A stretch of DNA of 64,000 bases. It comes from Capnocytophaga periodontitidis (lineage in GTDB: Bacteria; Bacteroidota; Bacteroidia; Flavobacteriales; Flavobacteriaceae). The translations under genes and the position numbers were made by a program. Location: NCBI RefSeq assembly GCF_016126015.1, contig NZ_JAEFDB010000010.1, forward strand, positions 1 to 64,000, written 5' to 3'. The notes under the pieces are model-generated. The model saw nothing but the letters and a program-made list of their open reading frames with translations. It searched no databases and had not been told where the DNA came from. Numbering within the stretch: position 1 is the first letter of the stretch; every line of letters starts with the position of its first letter. Below are positions 42,284 to 51,279 of this stretch, piece by piece.

Positions 42284-43816
42284 TTACCAACCTGGGTTTT
42301 GTTGCCAATTGGCTCTACCTTGTTCATAGCGAATATCACTAGGAGGGATTGGCCAAGTCATTTTATAATTTCCCGCAGGGATATTAAGTTGGTAATACTG
42401 GTCAGCAGGATCTGAAACAATAGCACTGAGGTTCTGAGGAGTACCACGTACTACGCCTAAATTCCAACGCTTGATATCTGCCATACGGAAGCCCTCGAAA
42501 GCAAGTTCGCGGTTGCGTTCGTTTTGTATTTCAGTCCAAAGGTCGGTATAGGTTACACTACCAATTCCGCGAGCGGTACGCAATCTATCTAAATAGATTT
42601 TAGCATTGGCTTGATCGCCGTTTTTATAGGCAGCTTCGGCGGCAATAAGGTATATTTCGGCAATCCGGAATACTTTAGGACGGTGGAGATAGGTAGGATC
42701 ATCTCTAGTGCTGTTCTTTAGAACGTCGTTATCAGGATATTTATATACTAAATAGATATTTTCGTATTTAGTACTTGCATAGTTAGCAAATAATTTTTTG
42801 ATGTATATACTTTTTCTAAAATCCGAATCATCAAATAAATCTACAAATGATTGAGTAGGGATTAGCTTAGGATAATAATAGAGTACTTTTTGTGTATAAT
42901 AGCTTTTCTCTTCGCCTAAGTACACATCGTTACCATTAGGTAATTCGGCTGTATTCCCTTTATCATAACGTGCGTATAGCTGTGTTATTGTTTCAGCAGT
43001 ACCATCTTTCTCCCATGCATTTTGCAAAGTAGGAGAAGTAGTAGTTAAGGGGTAAGTTCCTGCTGAAATAAGCCCATTTGCCGCTTGATAAGCTCCTGCC
43101 CAATCTTCTTTATAAAGTAGTACACGGGCTTTAAGAGCTGCCACGGCATCTTTAGAAAAAGTAGCTTTTCCTGCGCTACCAGTTATATTAGATAAGAGTT
43201 GTTCAGCTCGTGCTATATCGTTTAAGATAAACTCGTAGGTTTCTTTTACAGTACTTCTGTTAGGAAAATCATTAATAGTAGGTTTATCAAGCAAGGGTAA
43301 TCCATATACTGAACTTTCGTCATAAGCAGGGCAATAGTGTGTTACTAAATAAGTATAATAGTAAGCACGTGCCAAATAGAGTTCCCCCATATTTTGTTTG
43401 ATTTGCGCTGTGGAGGTTGCTGACCCTTGTGCCGATATAGGGATAGTAGGAATACCTTCTAAGCCTATGTTTATATTTTGAATGGCATTGAAATAATTTT
43501 GCCAAATTGTAGCTATTACACCATTTGATGAAGTTAGCAACGTCCAATTGTGAATTTCTGTTAGGATATCAGAGTTAGAGGAACGCCTTGCTAAGTTTGC
43601 GAAATCGGCTTGGGCATCAGTAGCATACATCGATCTTCCGTACACATTCGTACGCAAGGTAGCATACATTCCGTTTACCCAAAATTGCGCGTCTTGTATA
43701 CTTTTAAAAGAGTTTTTTTCGCTAAGCTCTTTATAAGGCTCTTGATCAAGACTAAAACAAGCGTTAAGTAAAAACGGAATAGCTATAAAAATGAGTATTT
43801 TATAAATATTTTTCAT
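42284..43816 (-). CDS. SusD/RagB outer-membrane nutrient-binding lipoprotein
   Basis: This 510-residue protein has a lipoprotein signal (MKNIYKILIFIAIPFLLNAC, lipobox LNAC, Cys20). It has the SusD fold: TPR-like helices such as ARAYYYTYLVTHY and ALKARVLLYKEDWAGAYQAA, and the C-terminal signature AEIYLIAAEAAYKNGDQANAKIYLDRLRTARG (about 391-422) followed by ERNRELAFEGFRMADIKRW. SusD lids the SusC transporter and captures a glycan or peptide at the surface. The gene lies 12 bases after susC. No hydrolase or regulator gene is next to the pair, so the ligand is unknown. Confidence 0.95.
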   Translation of the reverse strand: MKNIYKILIFIAIPFLLNACFSLDQEPYKELSEKNSFKSIQDAQFWVNGMYATLRTNVYGRSMYATDAQADFANLARRSSNSDILTEIHNWTLLTSSNGVIATIWQNYFNAIQNINIGLEGIPTIPISAQGSATSTAQIKQNMGELYLARAYYYTYLVTHYCPAYDESSVYGLPLLDKPTINDFPNRSTVKETYEFILNDIARAEQLLSNITGSAGKATFSKDAVAALKARVLLYKEDWAGAYQAANGLISAGTYPLTTTSPTLQNAWEKDGTAETITQLYARYDKGNTAELPNGNDVYLGEEKSYYTQKVLYYYPKLIPTQSFVDLFDDSDFRKSIYIKKLFANYASTKYENIYLVYKYPDNDVLKNSTRDDPTYLHRPKVFRIAEIYLIAAEAAYKNGDQANAKIYLDRLRTARGIGSVTYTDLWTEIQNERNRELAFEGFRMADIKRWNLGVVRGTPQNLSAIVSDPADQYYQLNIPAGNYKMTWPIPPSDIRYEQGRANWQQNPGW

Positions 43817-43828
43817 CGATTTATATTT

Positions 43829-46800
43829 TTAAAAGTTAAGATCTATACCTAAGGTGAACTGGCGAGAAGGAGGATAACCTCCTAAAGAGATAGCACTTGC
43901 CGACTCAGGATCTGGTCCTTCATACTTGGTAAGAGTAAAGATATTACGAGCGGTAGTATAAATACGTATACCTTCAAAGAATTTTATTTGATCGATCACT
44001 TCTTTAGGTAAACGATAGCTAAGGCTGATGCTTTTCATACGCATATACGAAGCATCTTGTATGAGGCGTGAATCTAAGCTATATATAAATACATCTGAAT
44101 TTACTTTAGGATGACGTGTGTTATCACCAGCTTGTTTCCAATAGTCAAATACTTTTCTGCTCATATTGTACACCCCGAACCTACCAGGATTCTCTACATA
44201 TCTCATATCATTATTTACTACATATCTACCCAATGAGAATGAAAAAGCCATATCTAATGAAAAAGATTTATAAGTGATATTCCAACCAAACCCTCCATTG
44301 GTAGGAGCTTGCATTTTCTTACCGGTAGTTTGTATCAGTTTGCTGTCATCATAAGTTGTAGTTACATTGTTGTCATCGGTTACTTGTTCCATACGGTCGG
44401 TACCTGGCACATAATACTCGGTTTCACCCGTAGTTGGGTTCACCCCTTTGCGAATCACAGCAGCCCATTCTAAGGGTCTACCTAATTTATACGCCACTCC
44501 TGATCCTGTACTTACATCCGATATTTTGTTACCAAAAAGAGAAGTTACCTCTTGTTTGTTGTAATTCACGTTGAAATAAGGACGGATAGTGAGGTCGTTA
44601 TTCTTACTTCTGTACACTACTGATGAAAAAGTAAAATCAATACCTCGGTTGCGCATACCCCCTGCATTGTCGTAAAACTGATTTTGCCCAGAGGTAGTGT
44701 TGAGTTCTCGGCTTGAAAGCATATCGTAAGTTTCGCGATCGTAGTACTCTATATTAAACGAAGTGCCTCGGTCGAACACAACGTTAAGACCTACAGTAGT
44801 TTTGCGTTGTTCTTCCCAATGCAAATTAGGGTTTCCTAAGCGATAAATAGTATATCCCATATTTTGTTGATAATAACTATCACCTTCAATAGTGGTGAGA
44901 TGATTGTAACTACCCCCTCCTGCATTACCCGATAAACCTGTACTAAAGCGCAAATTTAGGTCGGTAAGCCATTTTACCTCTTTCAAGAAGTTCTCTTGTT
45001 TGAGTTTCCACATCACTCCTACTGCCCAGAAATTACCGTAATGATTATTTCTACCAAAAGCTGATGAACCATCTCTACGTGCTGAAAGATCTAAGAAATA
45101 ACGACTACCATAAGAGTATTCTAACCTTCCAAAGTAAGAATTAAAAGTAGTTGTTGTTTTATCATCTTCTACCGTTTTATTTTTGTTCCCGTGTGAAAGT
45201 GTTGAAAGTCCATCGGAAGGTTGCCCATAAGTTACTATTGTCAATGATTTTGAACTGTTTTCTATAGATTCTTGTCCTAATAATACATTGAAACTATGCT
45301 GTTTTTCTCTTCCTAATAGAAAACGATATTCTAATGTGTTAGTAAGTGTTTTTCTAAGTGATCTACTGCTACTAAAAAGTGTATAAGAATTAGTAGTAGG
45401 AGCTGGGGTTCGCTGTCTGTATATAATAAAAGAGGAAAGCTCTTTATTTTCTACATCGCCATAACCGTACTGTACCCCTCCTTGTGTTTTGAATATCAAA
45501 TTTTTTACAGGTTCAACACTGATGAATCCTGAAGGCATAAAGTCATCACTAATAGTCGATCTCGGGTGCTTTTCAGCGTAGTACTCTGGATGATAGAAAC
45601 CTAACGAAGGACTTATGATACTAGTGATATAGTCTTTTCTTTTTCCATCAGCGTAAGTAGGAGTGTAGAAAGGAAGAGTATTCATACGTATGGTAGAGTC
45701 TGAGCCACTACCATCGCGTTCATTATGCCCTGCTACAAACGAAACACCTGCTTTCAACCATTTTGTAACTTGAGTATTAACACTACCATTGAGAGTGTAA
45801 CGTTTGTAATCGGAAGAAGGGTTCAAGGTTCCCTCTTGTTTAAAATATCCTAAAGAAAGATAGTACGATGTACTCTCTGTCCCTCCTGAAAGAGAGACAT
45901 CTGTTCGTGTAAGAGGAACAAAATCTCGAAAGAAAACTTTATCCCAACGAGTATTATAAGGGTTTTCTGCTAATATTTTGTTAGCAGCAGCTTCAGCTAC
46001 TTCGCGAGTGGAGCCCATACTGGTCATCCCCGCTGCCGAGATAATAGAAGATGGACTTCTTTCAAGCCAAAAGTCCATATATTCACGTGGCGTCATCATA
46101 TCGTCGAAGAATTTGCGACTGGCATTGGTAAGTGCTGAAAAACCAAGCTGATGGCTAATTGTGATATTGGTACGCTCATTACGGCGTCCTTTTTTGGTAG
46201 TAATCAAAATCACCCCATTGGCAGCACGTGCCCCATAGATAGAGGTAGAAGCAGCGTCTTTAAGCACCGTAATCGTTTCTATATCATTAGGGTTAAAGTC
46301 GCTCATCACACTACTACTCACCGCTATTCCATCCATTATATACAAAGGTTCTTGAGTACCTGTTTTTGCCAATGCTCCTTGGAAGTTATTATAACCGTGG
46401 ATAAGGATATCACTATTGCTACCGGGTCTTCCTGATGAGGTAGTAACCACAACCCCTGCTAATCGTCCTTGTAAGGCATCGGATACGCTGGCTACCGGAG
46501 CTGCACTCACATCTTTACCTTGTACTTGTGCCACTTGTGCGACGGTGCGGCTGGCGAGCTTAGGAGCTCCATAGCCGGTAACCACCATTTCTTCAAGCTC
46601 TTGTACATCGTCCTTCATCACAATGTCTAAATGTTTAGAGTTTGCTGTAATTTTCTTTTCGGTAGTTTTCATCCCCAAAAAGGAATATTGCAGCACATCG
46701 CCTACTTTAGTTTGAATGGTGTATTTACCATCCATATCGGTGGCAGCACCGCGCTGGGTACCTTTCACCAATATCAATACGCCTAATAAAGGCTCGCCTT

Positions 46801-46900
46801 TTTCATCTTTTACAGTTCCTGAAACTTCTATGTTTTGTGCAAACATTGCAAAAGTAGCTGTTAAGAAGAAAATCCACGTGTAAAATAACTTTAGCTTCAT
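43829..46900 (-). CDS. SusC/RagA TonB-dependent outer-membrane transporter
   Basis: This 1023-residue protein starts MKLKLFYTWIFFLTATF. That ATG fits the signal peptide and promoter better than one 39 bases upstream. Order: signal peptide (about 1-21), carboxypeptidase D-like domain (about 22-105, VSGTVKDEKGEPLLGVLILV), TonB box region near LEEMVVTGYG, plug (about 115-230, PLYIMDGIAV and NPNDIETITVLKDAASTSIYG), and a 22-strand barrel. It imports a ligand caught by SusD using TonB energy. A textbook promoter lies 25 bases upstream, and no ECF sigma/anti-sigma pair is adjacent. Confidence 0.96.
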   Translation of the reverse strand: MKLKLFYTWIFFLTATFAMFAQNIEVSGTVKDEKGEPLLGVLILVKGTQRGAATDMDGKYTIQTKVGDVLQYSFLGMKTTEKKITANSKHLDIVMKDDVQELEEMVVTGYGAPKLASRTVAQVAQVQGKDVSAAPVASVSDALQGRLAGVVVTTSSGRPGSNSDILIHGYNNFQGALAKTGTQEPLYIMDGIAVSSSVMSDFNPNDIETITVLKDAASTSIYGARAANGVILITTKKGRRNERTNITISHQLGFSALTNASRKFFDDMMTPREYMDFWLERSPSSIISAAGMTSMGSTREVAEAAANKILAENPYNTRWDKVFFRDFVPLTRTDVSLSGGTESTSYYLSLGYFKQEGTLNPSSDYKRYTLNGSVNTQVTKWLKAGVSFVAGHNERDGSGSDSTIRMNTLPFYTPTYADGKRKDYITSIISPSLGFYHPEYYAEKHPRSTISDDFMPSGFISVEPVKNLIFKTQGGVQYGYGDVENKELSSFIIYRQRTPAPTTNSYTLFSSSRSLRKTLTNTLEYRFLLGREKQHSFNVLLGQESIENSSKSLTIVTYGQPSDGLSTLSHGNKNKTVEDDKTTTTFNSYFGRLEYSYGSRYFLDLSARRDGSSAFGRNNHYGNFWAVGVMWKLKQENFLKEVKWLTDLNLRFSTGLSGNAGGGSYNHLTTIEGDSYYQQNMGYTIYRLGNPNLHWEEQRKTTVGLNVVFDRGTSFNIEYYDRETYDMLSSRELNTTSGQNQFYDNAGGMRNRGIDFTFSSVVYRSKNNDLTIRPYFNVNYNKQEVTSLFGNKISDVSTGSGVAYKLGRPLEWAAVIRKGVNPTTGETEYYVPGTDRMEQVTDDNNVTTTYDDSKLIQTTGKKMQAPTNGGFGWNITYKSFSLDMAFSFSLGRYVVNNDMRYVENPGRFGVYNMSRKVFDYWKQAGDNTRHPKVNSDVFIYSLDSRLIQDASYMRMKSISLSYRLPKEVIDQIKFFEGIRIYTTARNIFTLTKYEGPDPESASAISLGGYPPSRQFTLGIDLNF

Positions 46901-46924
46901 TTTTCTGTTTAAAAAATTAGGGTG

Positions 46925-46955
46925 CAAAGATAATAACAATTCGCAAAATCACAAA
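46925..46955 (-). promoter_or_regulatory. Promoter of the susC-susD operon
   Basis: On the minus strand TTTG, then exactly 19 bases, then TATCTTTG: a perfect Bacteroidota promoter 25 bases before the start codon at 46900. Confidence 0.85.
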
Positions 46956-47012
46956 TAAATGACAATAGGATTTTATTGCTTTTTCCGTTTTTGCAAAAAG
47001 TTGTAAGCATTG

Positions 47013-47028
47013 GTAACAAGGTTGTAAC
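47013..47028. promoter_or_regulatory. Dyad GTnACAAnnTTGTnAC, copy in susC/nitroreductase divergent region
   Basis: GTAACAAGGTTGTAAC is the exact reverse complement of the element at 33716-33731. It lies between the divergent susC and nitroreductase promoters, 43 bases before the latter's -33 box. Confidence 0.5.
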
Positions 47029-47070
47029 ACAATAACAACAGTAAAAAGAGGGATAATAGCTATCTACTAA

Positions 47071-47102
47071 TTTGGTAATTTGCTAATTACGCCGTACCTT
47101 TG
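47071..47102 (+). promoter_or_regulatory. Promoter of nitroreductase-rlmN operon
   Basis: TTTG at 47071-47074 and TACCTTTG at 47095-47102 with 20 bases between, 27 bases before the start codon. Confidence 0.7.
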
Positions 47103-47129
47103 CCGCCTGAAACTTAAAAACAAAACACT

Positions 47130-47732
47130 ATGGACTTTCTGCAATTAGCACAAAATCGTTATACTACTAAACATTACAGCGATAAACGCATCAGTGATAG
47201 TGATATCGCTAAACTCAAAGAAATATTGCGCCTCGCTCCTTCATCTATCAACTCTCAACCTTGGCAATTTGTTTTCATAAGTGATGAAGCTACTAAGGAA
47301 GCTTTCGCCAAAGCGTCGTTCATCAATGAAGAACGCGTGAAGCAAGCCAGCCATTTAGTGGTATTTATGGCGAATAGCGCTTTGCCTTCATTTGAGAAAA
47401 AGCTCGCTAAAGCTGCTACCGAAACAGGACTCAACTTCTATCATAAAATACAAAAACCCAAAGGTGATGTAGGGCTCTATGCGTGGATGAACAACCAAGT
47501 GTATATCGCATTAGGATTTTTCCTCAGTGCGTGTGCGGCAATGGGCATTGATAGCACCCGTATGGAGGGCATTGTCAATACTGAATACGACAGACTTTTA
47601 AACGAACCTGAATACACTACGCTCTTTGCCGTGGCGATAGGCTATCGCGACCCTGAGGACAGCAATCAGTTGCACTTGCGACCTAAATCACGTTTGCCTT
47701 TAGAAGAGGTAGTAAAGGATTTTAAATTATGA
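47130..47732 (+). CDS. NfsB-like nitroreductase / NAD(P)H oxidoreductase
   Basis: This 200-residue FMN enzyme has the N-terminal [21 protein letters not shown] (about 8-28), the FMN-contact stretch [16 protein letters not shown] (about 35-50), and [29 protein letters not shown] (about 118-146), matching NfsB/YfkO-type reductases. It reduces nitroaromatics, quinones or flavin using NAD(P)H. It overlaps rlmN by 4 bases. It is not closely similar to the 170-residue nitroreductase at 33.8 kb, yet both carry the same upstream palindrome. Confidence 0.92.
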   Translation: MDFLQLAQNRYTTKHYSDKRISDSDIAKLKEILRLAPSSINSQPWQFVFISDEATKEAFAKASFINEERVKQASHLVVFMANSALPSFEKKLAKAATETGLNFYHKIQKPKGDVGLYAWMNNQVYIALGFFLSACAAMGIDSTRMEGIVNTEYDRLLNEPEYTTLFAVAIGYRDPEDSNQLHLRPKSRLPLEEVVKDFKL

Positions 47733-48769
47733 TCCAAAAACGCGATATACGCGCTCTTACTAAAGAAGAACTCCGCACTTTTTTTGAAAGTAATGGCGAC
47801 AAGGCTTTCCGCGGCAACCAAGTATACGAATGGTTGTGGCAGAAAGGGGTGCATACTTTCGACGAGATGACCTCCCTGCCCAAAGCTACACGCGAGATGC
47901 TCGCTGAACACTTCAGTATCAACCACATCAAAGTGGATGTGATGCAGCGCAGTAACGATGGTACGATTAAAAACGCAGTGCGCCTGCACGATGGCTTGTT
48001 GGTAGAGTCGGTGCTAATTCCTACCGATACCCGCACGACAGCCTGCGTATCAAGTCAGGTGGGGTGTAGTCTCAACTGTTCGTTTTGTGCGACAGCGCGC
48101 CTCAAACGTATGCGCAATCTCCTGCCCGATGAAATATTCGACCAAGTGAAAGTAATTGACGAGCAGAGCAGGGCTTTCTTTGGTCGTCCGCTTTCTAACA
48201 TAGTGTTTATGGGAATGGGCGAACCGCTGATGAACTACAACAATGTACTGAAGGCAATCGACAAGATTACTTCGCCTGAAGGCTTAGGAATGTCGCCCAA
48301 ACGCATCACGCTATCTACTTCGGGTATCCCCAAATTGATAAAAAAAATGGCTGATGACGAGGTAAAATTCAAATTGGCAGTATCTTTGCATTCAGCCATT
48401 GGCAGTGTACGCACAGGCATTATGCCTTTCAATGAGCAATTCCCGTTAGAAGAACTGCGAGAAGCTTTGGCATATTGGTACCAAAAAACTAAAAACCGCA
48501 TCACTTACGAATATGTAGTGTGGAAGGGTATCAACGACCAGAAAAAGGATGTAGAGGCGCTGATAAAATTCTGTAAATTTGCCCCTTCTAAAGTGAATCT
48601 CATTGAGTACAACCCCATAGACGACGGTGATTTTCAACAAGCCGACCCTAAAGCACTTGAACTTTACCAAACAATGCTTGAAGCAGCAGGCATTACCGTT
48701 ACCGTTCGCCACTCACGCGGTAAAGACATCGATGCTGCCTGCGGACAATTAGCGAATAAGAAGGCTTAG
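47729..48769 (+). CDS. rlmN: 23S rRNA (adenine-2503-C2) methyltransferase
   Basis: This 346-residue radical-SAM enzyme methylates C2 of A2503 in 23S rRNA and A37 of some tRNAs. The [4Fe-4S] cluster motif CX3CX2C is in [17 protein letters not shown] (Cys113, Cys117, Cys120). [17 protein letters not shown] is the RlmN/Cfr GGE-like motif, and the second catalytic Cys lies near the end (Cys338, DAACGQL). Length is typical. The ATG overlaps the nitroreductase stop (ATGA), coupling the two. Confidence 0.97.
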   Translation: MIQKRDIRALTKEELRTFFESNGDKAFRGNQVYEWLWQKGVHTFDEMTSLPKATREMLAEHFSINHIKVDVMQRSNDGTIKNAVRLHDGLLVESVLIPTDTRTTACVSSQVGCSLNCSFCATARLKRMRNLLPDEIFDQVKVIDEQSRAFFGRPLSNIVFMGMGEPLMNYNNVLKAIDKITSPEGLGMSPKRITLSTSGIPKLIKKMADDEVKFKLAVSLHSAIGSVRTGIMPFNEQFPLEELREALAYWYQKTKNRITYEYVVWKGINDQKKDVEALIKFCKFAPSKVNLIEYNPIDDGDFQQADPKALELYQTMLEAAGITVTVRHSRGKDIDAACGQLANKKA

Positions 48770-48838
48770 GTGTTAGGTGTCAGGGGATAGGTATAGAGCC
48801 CTAACAATAGTATAAAAAATAATTAAAAAACCAACAAA

Positions 48839-49127
48839 ATGAATAAGATAAAAGACTTTAAAGATTTGATTGTTTGGCAAAAAGCAATGGATCTTGCTGT
48901 TGAAGTTTATCAGTTAGTAAAAAAACTACCTAAAGAAGAACTTTTTGCTTTAAGTGACCAAAAGTTCTAATGCCGAATTAGAAACACAATTATTACTTTG
49001 TGTTAAGATTAATTATTTAAACAATTCAGATATTGAAAAAGCTTTGGGTTTAATAAAAGAAGTAGGAAAAATGCTTAATTCTTTACAAAAGAGCTTAATT
49101 TCTCCCACCCTGAAGCCTGAGACCTAA
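48839..49127 (+). pseudogene. Four-helix-bundle (S23/IVS) protein gene with internal deletion
   Basis: From the ATG at 48839 the text MNKIKDFKDLIVWQKAMDLA is the classic start of S23-type four-helix-bundle proteins (TIGR02436). It reaches LFALSDQ, then stops at TAA (48968-48970). One frame over, the text resumes at SSNAELETQLLLCVKINYLN and runs to TAA at 49125-49127. In intact relatives about 30 residues, including the conserved RRASVSIPSNIAEG-type helix, lie between these parts. So an out-of-frame deletion of roughly 90 bases has destroyed the gene. It fills most of the 367-base gap between rlmN and rseP. Confidence 0.85.
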
Positions 49128-49136
49128 AACCTGAAC

Positions 49137-50468
49137 ATGGAAGTATTTTTAATAAAAGCGGCTCAATTAATTCTGAGTCTTTCAATTTTAGTAGTCCTAC
49201 ACGAATTAGGACATTTTATCCCTGCTAAACTCTTCAAAACAAGAGTAGAAAAGTTTTTTCTTTTCTTTGATGTGAAGTTTTCCCTCTTCAAAAAGAAGAT
49301 AGGTGAAACTGTATACGGCATCGGGTGGCTACCACTGGGCGGCTACGTGAAGATTGCCGGTATGATTGATGAGAGTATGGATAAAGAGCAAATGGCGCAA
49401 CCTGCACAACCGTGGGAGTTCCGCTCTAAACCTGCGTGGCAACGCCTTATCATTATGATAGGTGGGGTAACCGTGAATTTGCTCTTAGGGTTCTTTATTT
49501 ACTCAATGATTCTCTTCGCTTGGGGGCAAGATTACCTCAAACCCGAAGGGGTGAAAGATGGTTTCGCCGTTACTCGCACTATGCGTGCTTATGGTTTCAA
49601 AAATGGCGACATTGTAACAGCTATTGATAGTAAGCCTTTGGAGAATGTGTTAGAAGCCAGCAAATACATTTTGTTGCGCGACCCAAAACAGCTTACCGTA
49701 CAAGGCATTGACGGCAATACACGCACTCTTTCTCTCCCCGAAAACATAGGTAAAACCCTTTATTTACGCGGTGAAACTGCTCCTTTTAGCATCAAAACAA
49801 AAGCCATTATCGATACTGTTATCCCAGAATCACCAGCGGCTAAAGCAGGCTTGCAAAAAGGCGACAAATTAGTAAGCATTGGCGGAGAACCTATCTACTA
49901 TTTTTCGGATGTTCCTCCTGCCCTTACAATGGCTCCTAAGGGTATTCCCGTGAGTGTGATGATAGAACGCGACGGAGTAGCTAAAGAACTAAAAATAGTC
50001 CTCGGTGAAGAGAAAAAAATGGGAATTTCGGCAGGACAACGAGAAGGCGAAATACAGCTTTCGCATAAAAACTACTCTTTAAGAGCAGCCTTAAGTCACG
50101 GAACTGCTTATGGCTACAATGTATTGCGCGACTATGTTTCTCAATTTAAATTTGTATTCACCAAAAAAGGTGCAAGTGAAGTAGGAGGTTTTGGCTCTAT
50201 AGGCAAACTTTTCCAAGATAATTGGAACTGGCTTTCTTTCTGGCAAATCACTGCCTTCCTCTCTATCGCTTTAGCCTTTATGAATATCTTGCCTATTCCA
50301 GCTTTAGACGGCGGACACGTGGTGTTCCTCCTCTATGAAATGGTAACCGGCAGAGCTCCTAATCAAAAAGTATTAGAATACGCTCAAATGGTAGGATTTG
50401 TAATCCTCATAGCTATCTTGCTATATGCCAATGGTAGCGACTTGTATAGAGCAATATTTAACAAGTAA
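49137..50468 (+). CDS. rseP: Site-2 intramembrane metalloprotease RseP
   Basis: This 443-residue inner-membrane protease has its zinc motif in VVLHELGHFIPAKL (His22-Glu23-x2-His26) in the first helix. A PDZ domain spans about 220-290 (PESPAAKAGLQKGDKLVSIGG), and the second active-site motif is AFMNILPIPALDGGHVVF (about 381-398). It cleaves anti-sigma factors and possibly signal-peptide remnants within the membrane. The last codon and stop overlap a dispersed repeat (GTAAGAGGTAAGAGATAAG). Confidence 0.95.
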   Translation: MEVFLIKAAQLILSLSILVVLHELGHFIPAKLFKTRVEKFFLFFDVKFSLFKKKIGETVYGIGWLPLGGYVKIAGMIDESMDKEQMAQPAQPWEFRSKPAWQRLIIMIGGVTVNLLLGFFIYSMILFAWGQDYLKPEGVKDGFAVTRTMRAYGFKNGDIVTAIDSKPLENVLEASKYILLRDPKQLTVQGIDGNTRTLSLPENIGKTLYLRGETAPFSIKTKAIIDTVIPESPAAKAGLQKGDKLVSIGGEPIYYFSDVPPALTMAPKGIPVSVMIERDGVAKELKIVLGEEKKMGISAGQREGEIQLSHKNYSLRAALSHGTAYGYNVLRDYVSQFKFVFTKKGASEVGGFGSIGKLFQDNWNWLSFWQITAFLSIALAFMNILPIPALDGGHVVFLLYEMVTGRAPNQKVLEYAQMVGFVILIAILLYANGSDLYRAIFNK

Positions 50469-50494
50469 GAGGTAAGAGATAAGAGGTAAGACTT
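50465..50494. repeat. Dispersed repeat AGGTAAGAGATAAGAGGTAAG at a stop codon
   Basis: This is the reverse complement of the CTTACCTCTTATCTCTTAC family. The rseP stop TAA is part of it. Other copies are at 9916-9943, 15495-15522, 22084-22112, 35505-35520 and about 61741-61755. Confidence 0.75.
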
Positions 50495-50503
50495 ATAGAC
50501 TAA

Positions 50504-50986
50504 ATGAAACACATTTACTTCATCATATTATTCTTGAGTTTTGGGGCTCTGCAAGCGCAGAGCCTTGAAAAGGTGCGCGCTGCCTATATTACAGCTTCCG
50601 ATAGCAAAGAGAACGCTACAGCTTTTGTAGAGCTGATAGCCAATGCTCCTACTACCGATGTAGTGCTAAGCGCCTATAAAGGGGCAAGCAAAATGATATT
50701 AGCAAAATTTGGAGGGGGTAGAATTGCCCTACTCAAAGAGGGTAAACCGCTGTTAGAAAACGCCCTCAAACAGCAACCTCAAAATGCTGAACTTCACCTC
50801 ATACGCCTCAGTGTACAAGAACACTTGCCTAAAGTAGTGCCTTATCGCAACAACATCACTGCCGATAAGGATTTTATACTCGCACACTACGCTCAGCAGT
50901 CTCCTGAACTACAAAAACATATAGCAGGGTTTGTAAAGAAGTCGAAAGTGTTTAACGATGAAGAGAAAAAGAAGTTAGATTTGTAA
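50504..50986 (+). CDS. Exported protein of unknown function
   Basis: This 160-residue protein has a signal peptide (about 1-19, MKHIYFIILFLSFGALQAQ). The mature part is helical with TPR-like character (TDVVLSAYKGASKMILAKF, PLLENALKQQPQNAELHLIRLSVQ), ending in a charged tail. No family name is recalled, but the placement after rseP and the clean signal peptide make it a credible periplasmic protein. No enzyme motif is visible. Confidence 0.75.
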   Translation: MKHIYFIILFLSFGALQAQSLEKVRAAYITASDSKENATAFVELIANAPTTDVVLSAYKGASKMILAKFGGGRIALLKEGKPLLENALKQQPQNAELHLIRLSVQEHLPKVVPYRNNITADKDFILAHYAQQSPELQKHIAGFVKKSKVFNDEEKKKLDL

Positions 50987-50999
50987 TAAACTCATAAAT

Positions 51000-51233
51000 A
51001 TGGAACTTACTATAAATATCAATGCACAACCATCTAAAATAGATGCTTTTCTAAATTTTATAAAATCTCTTGATTTTATAGAAGTTACTAATATTAAAAA
51101 GAGTGAAGAAACTTTAAATCCACAACAGAAAAAGTTTAAGAAAAAACTTTTTAATGCTTTGAATGAGCTAAAAGAAGCAAGAGAAGGCAAAGTAAAATTA
51201 GGTAATTTAGACGATTTGCTCAATGAAATATGA
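51000..51233 (+). CDS. Antitoxin-like small protein (DUF2683-like)
   Basis: This 77-residue protein has an N-terminal beta-alpha-beta unit (MELTININAQPSKIDAFLNF, then DFIEVTNI) and a charged helical C-terminus (LFNALNELKEAREGKVKLGN). This matches small antitoxins of type II toxin-antitoxin pairs in Bacteroidota, where the C-terminal tail wraps the toxin. A start codon for a second gene overlaps its last codons, as expected for the toxin, but only 18 codons of it remain. It is probably an orphan antitoxin. Confidence 0.6.
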   Translation: MELTININAQPSKIDAFLNFIKSLDFIEVTNIKKSEETLNPQQKKFKKKLFNALNELKEAREGKVKLGNLDDLLNEI

Positions 51234-51279
51234 ATTTATTGTTAAAAAATTAGTTGAAGAATATCGTGGAGAAGAATAA
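51223..51279 (+). pseudogene. Truncated toxin-gene remnant
   Basis: ATG at 51223 overlaps the antitoxin-like gene and opens MKYEFIVKKLVEEYRGEE, then TAA. The first eight residues look like a RelE/ParE-family toxin start. The remainder of the gene is missing, and the glycosyltransferase gene begins within it in another frame. This suggests deletion that fused the locus to the next gene. Confidence 0.4.

Noticed and set aside
42284-46900. SusCD pair as part of a full polysaccharide utilisation locus with the GH92 gene
   Set aside because: The GH92 gene is almost 18 kb away with many unrelated genes between, and no other hydrolase, sulfatase or regulator is next to the pair.
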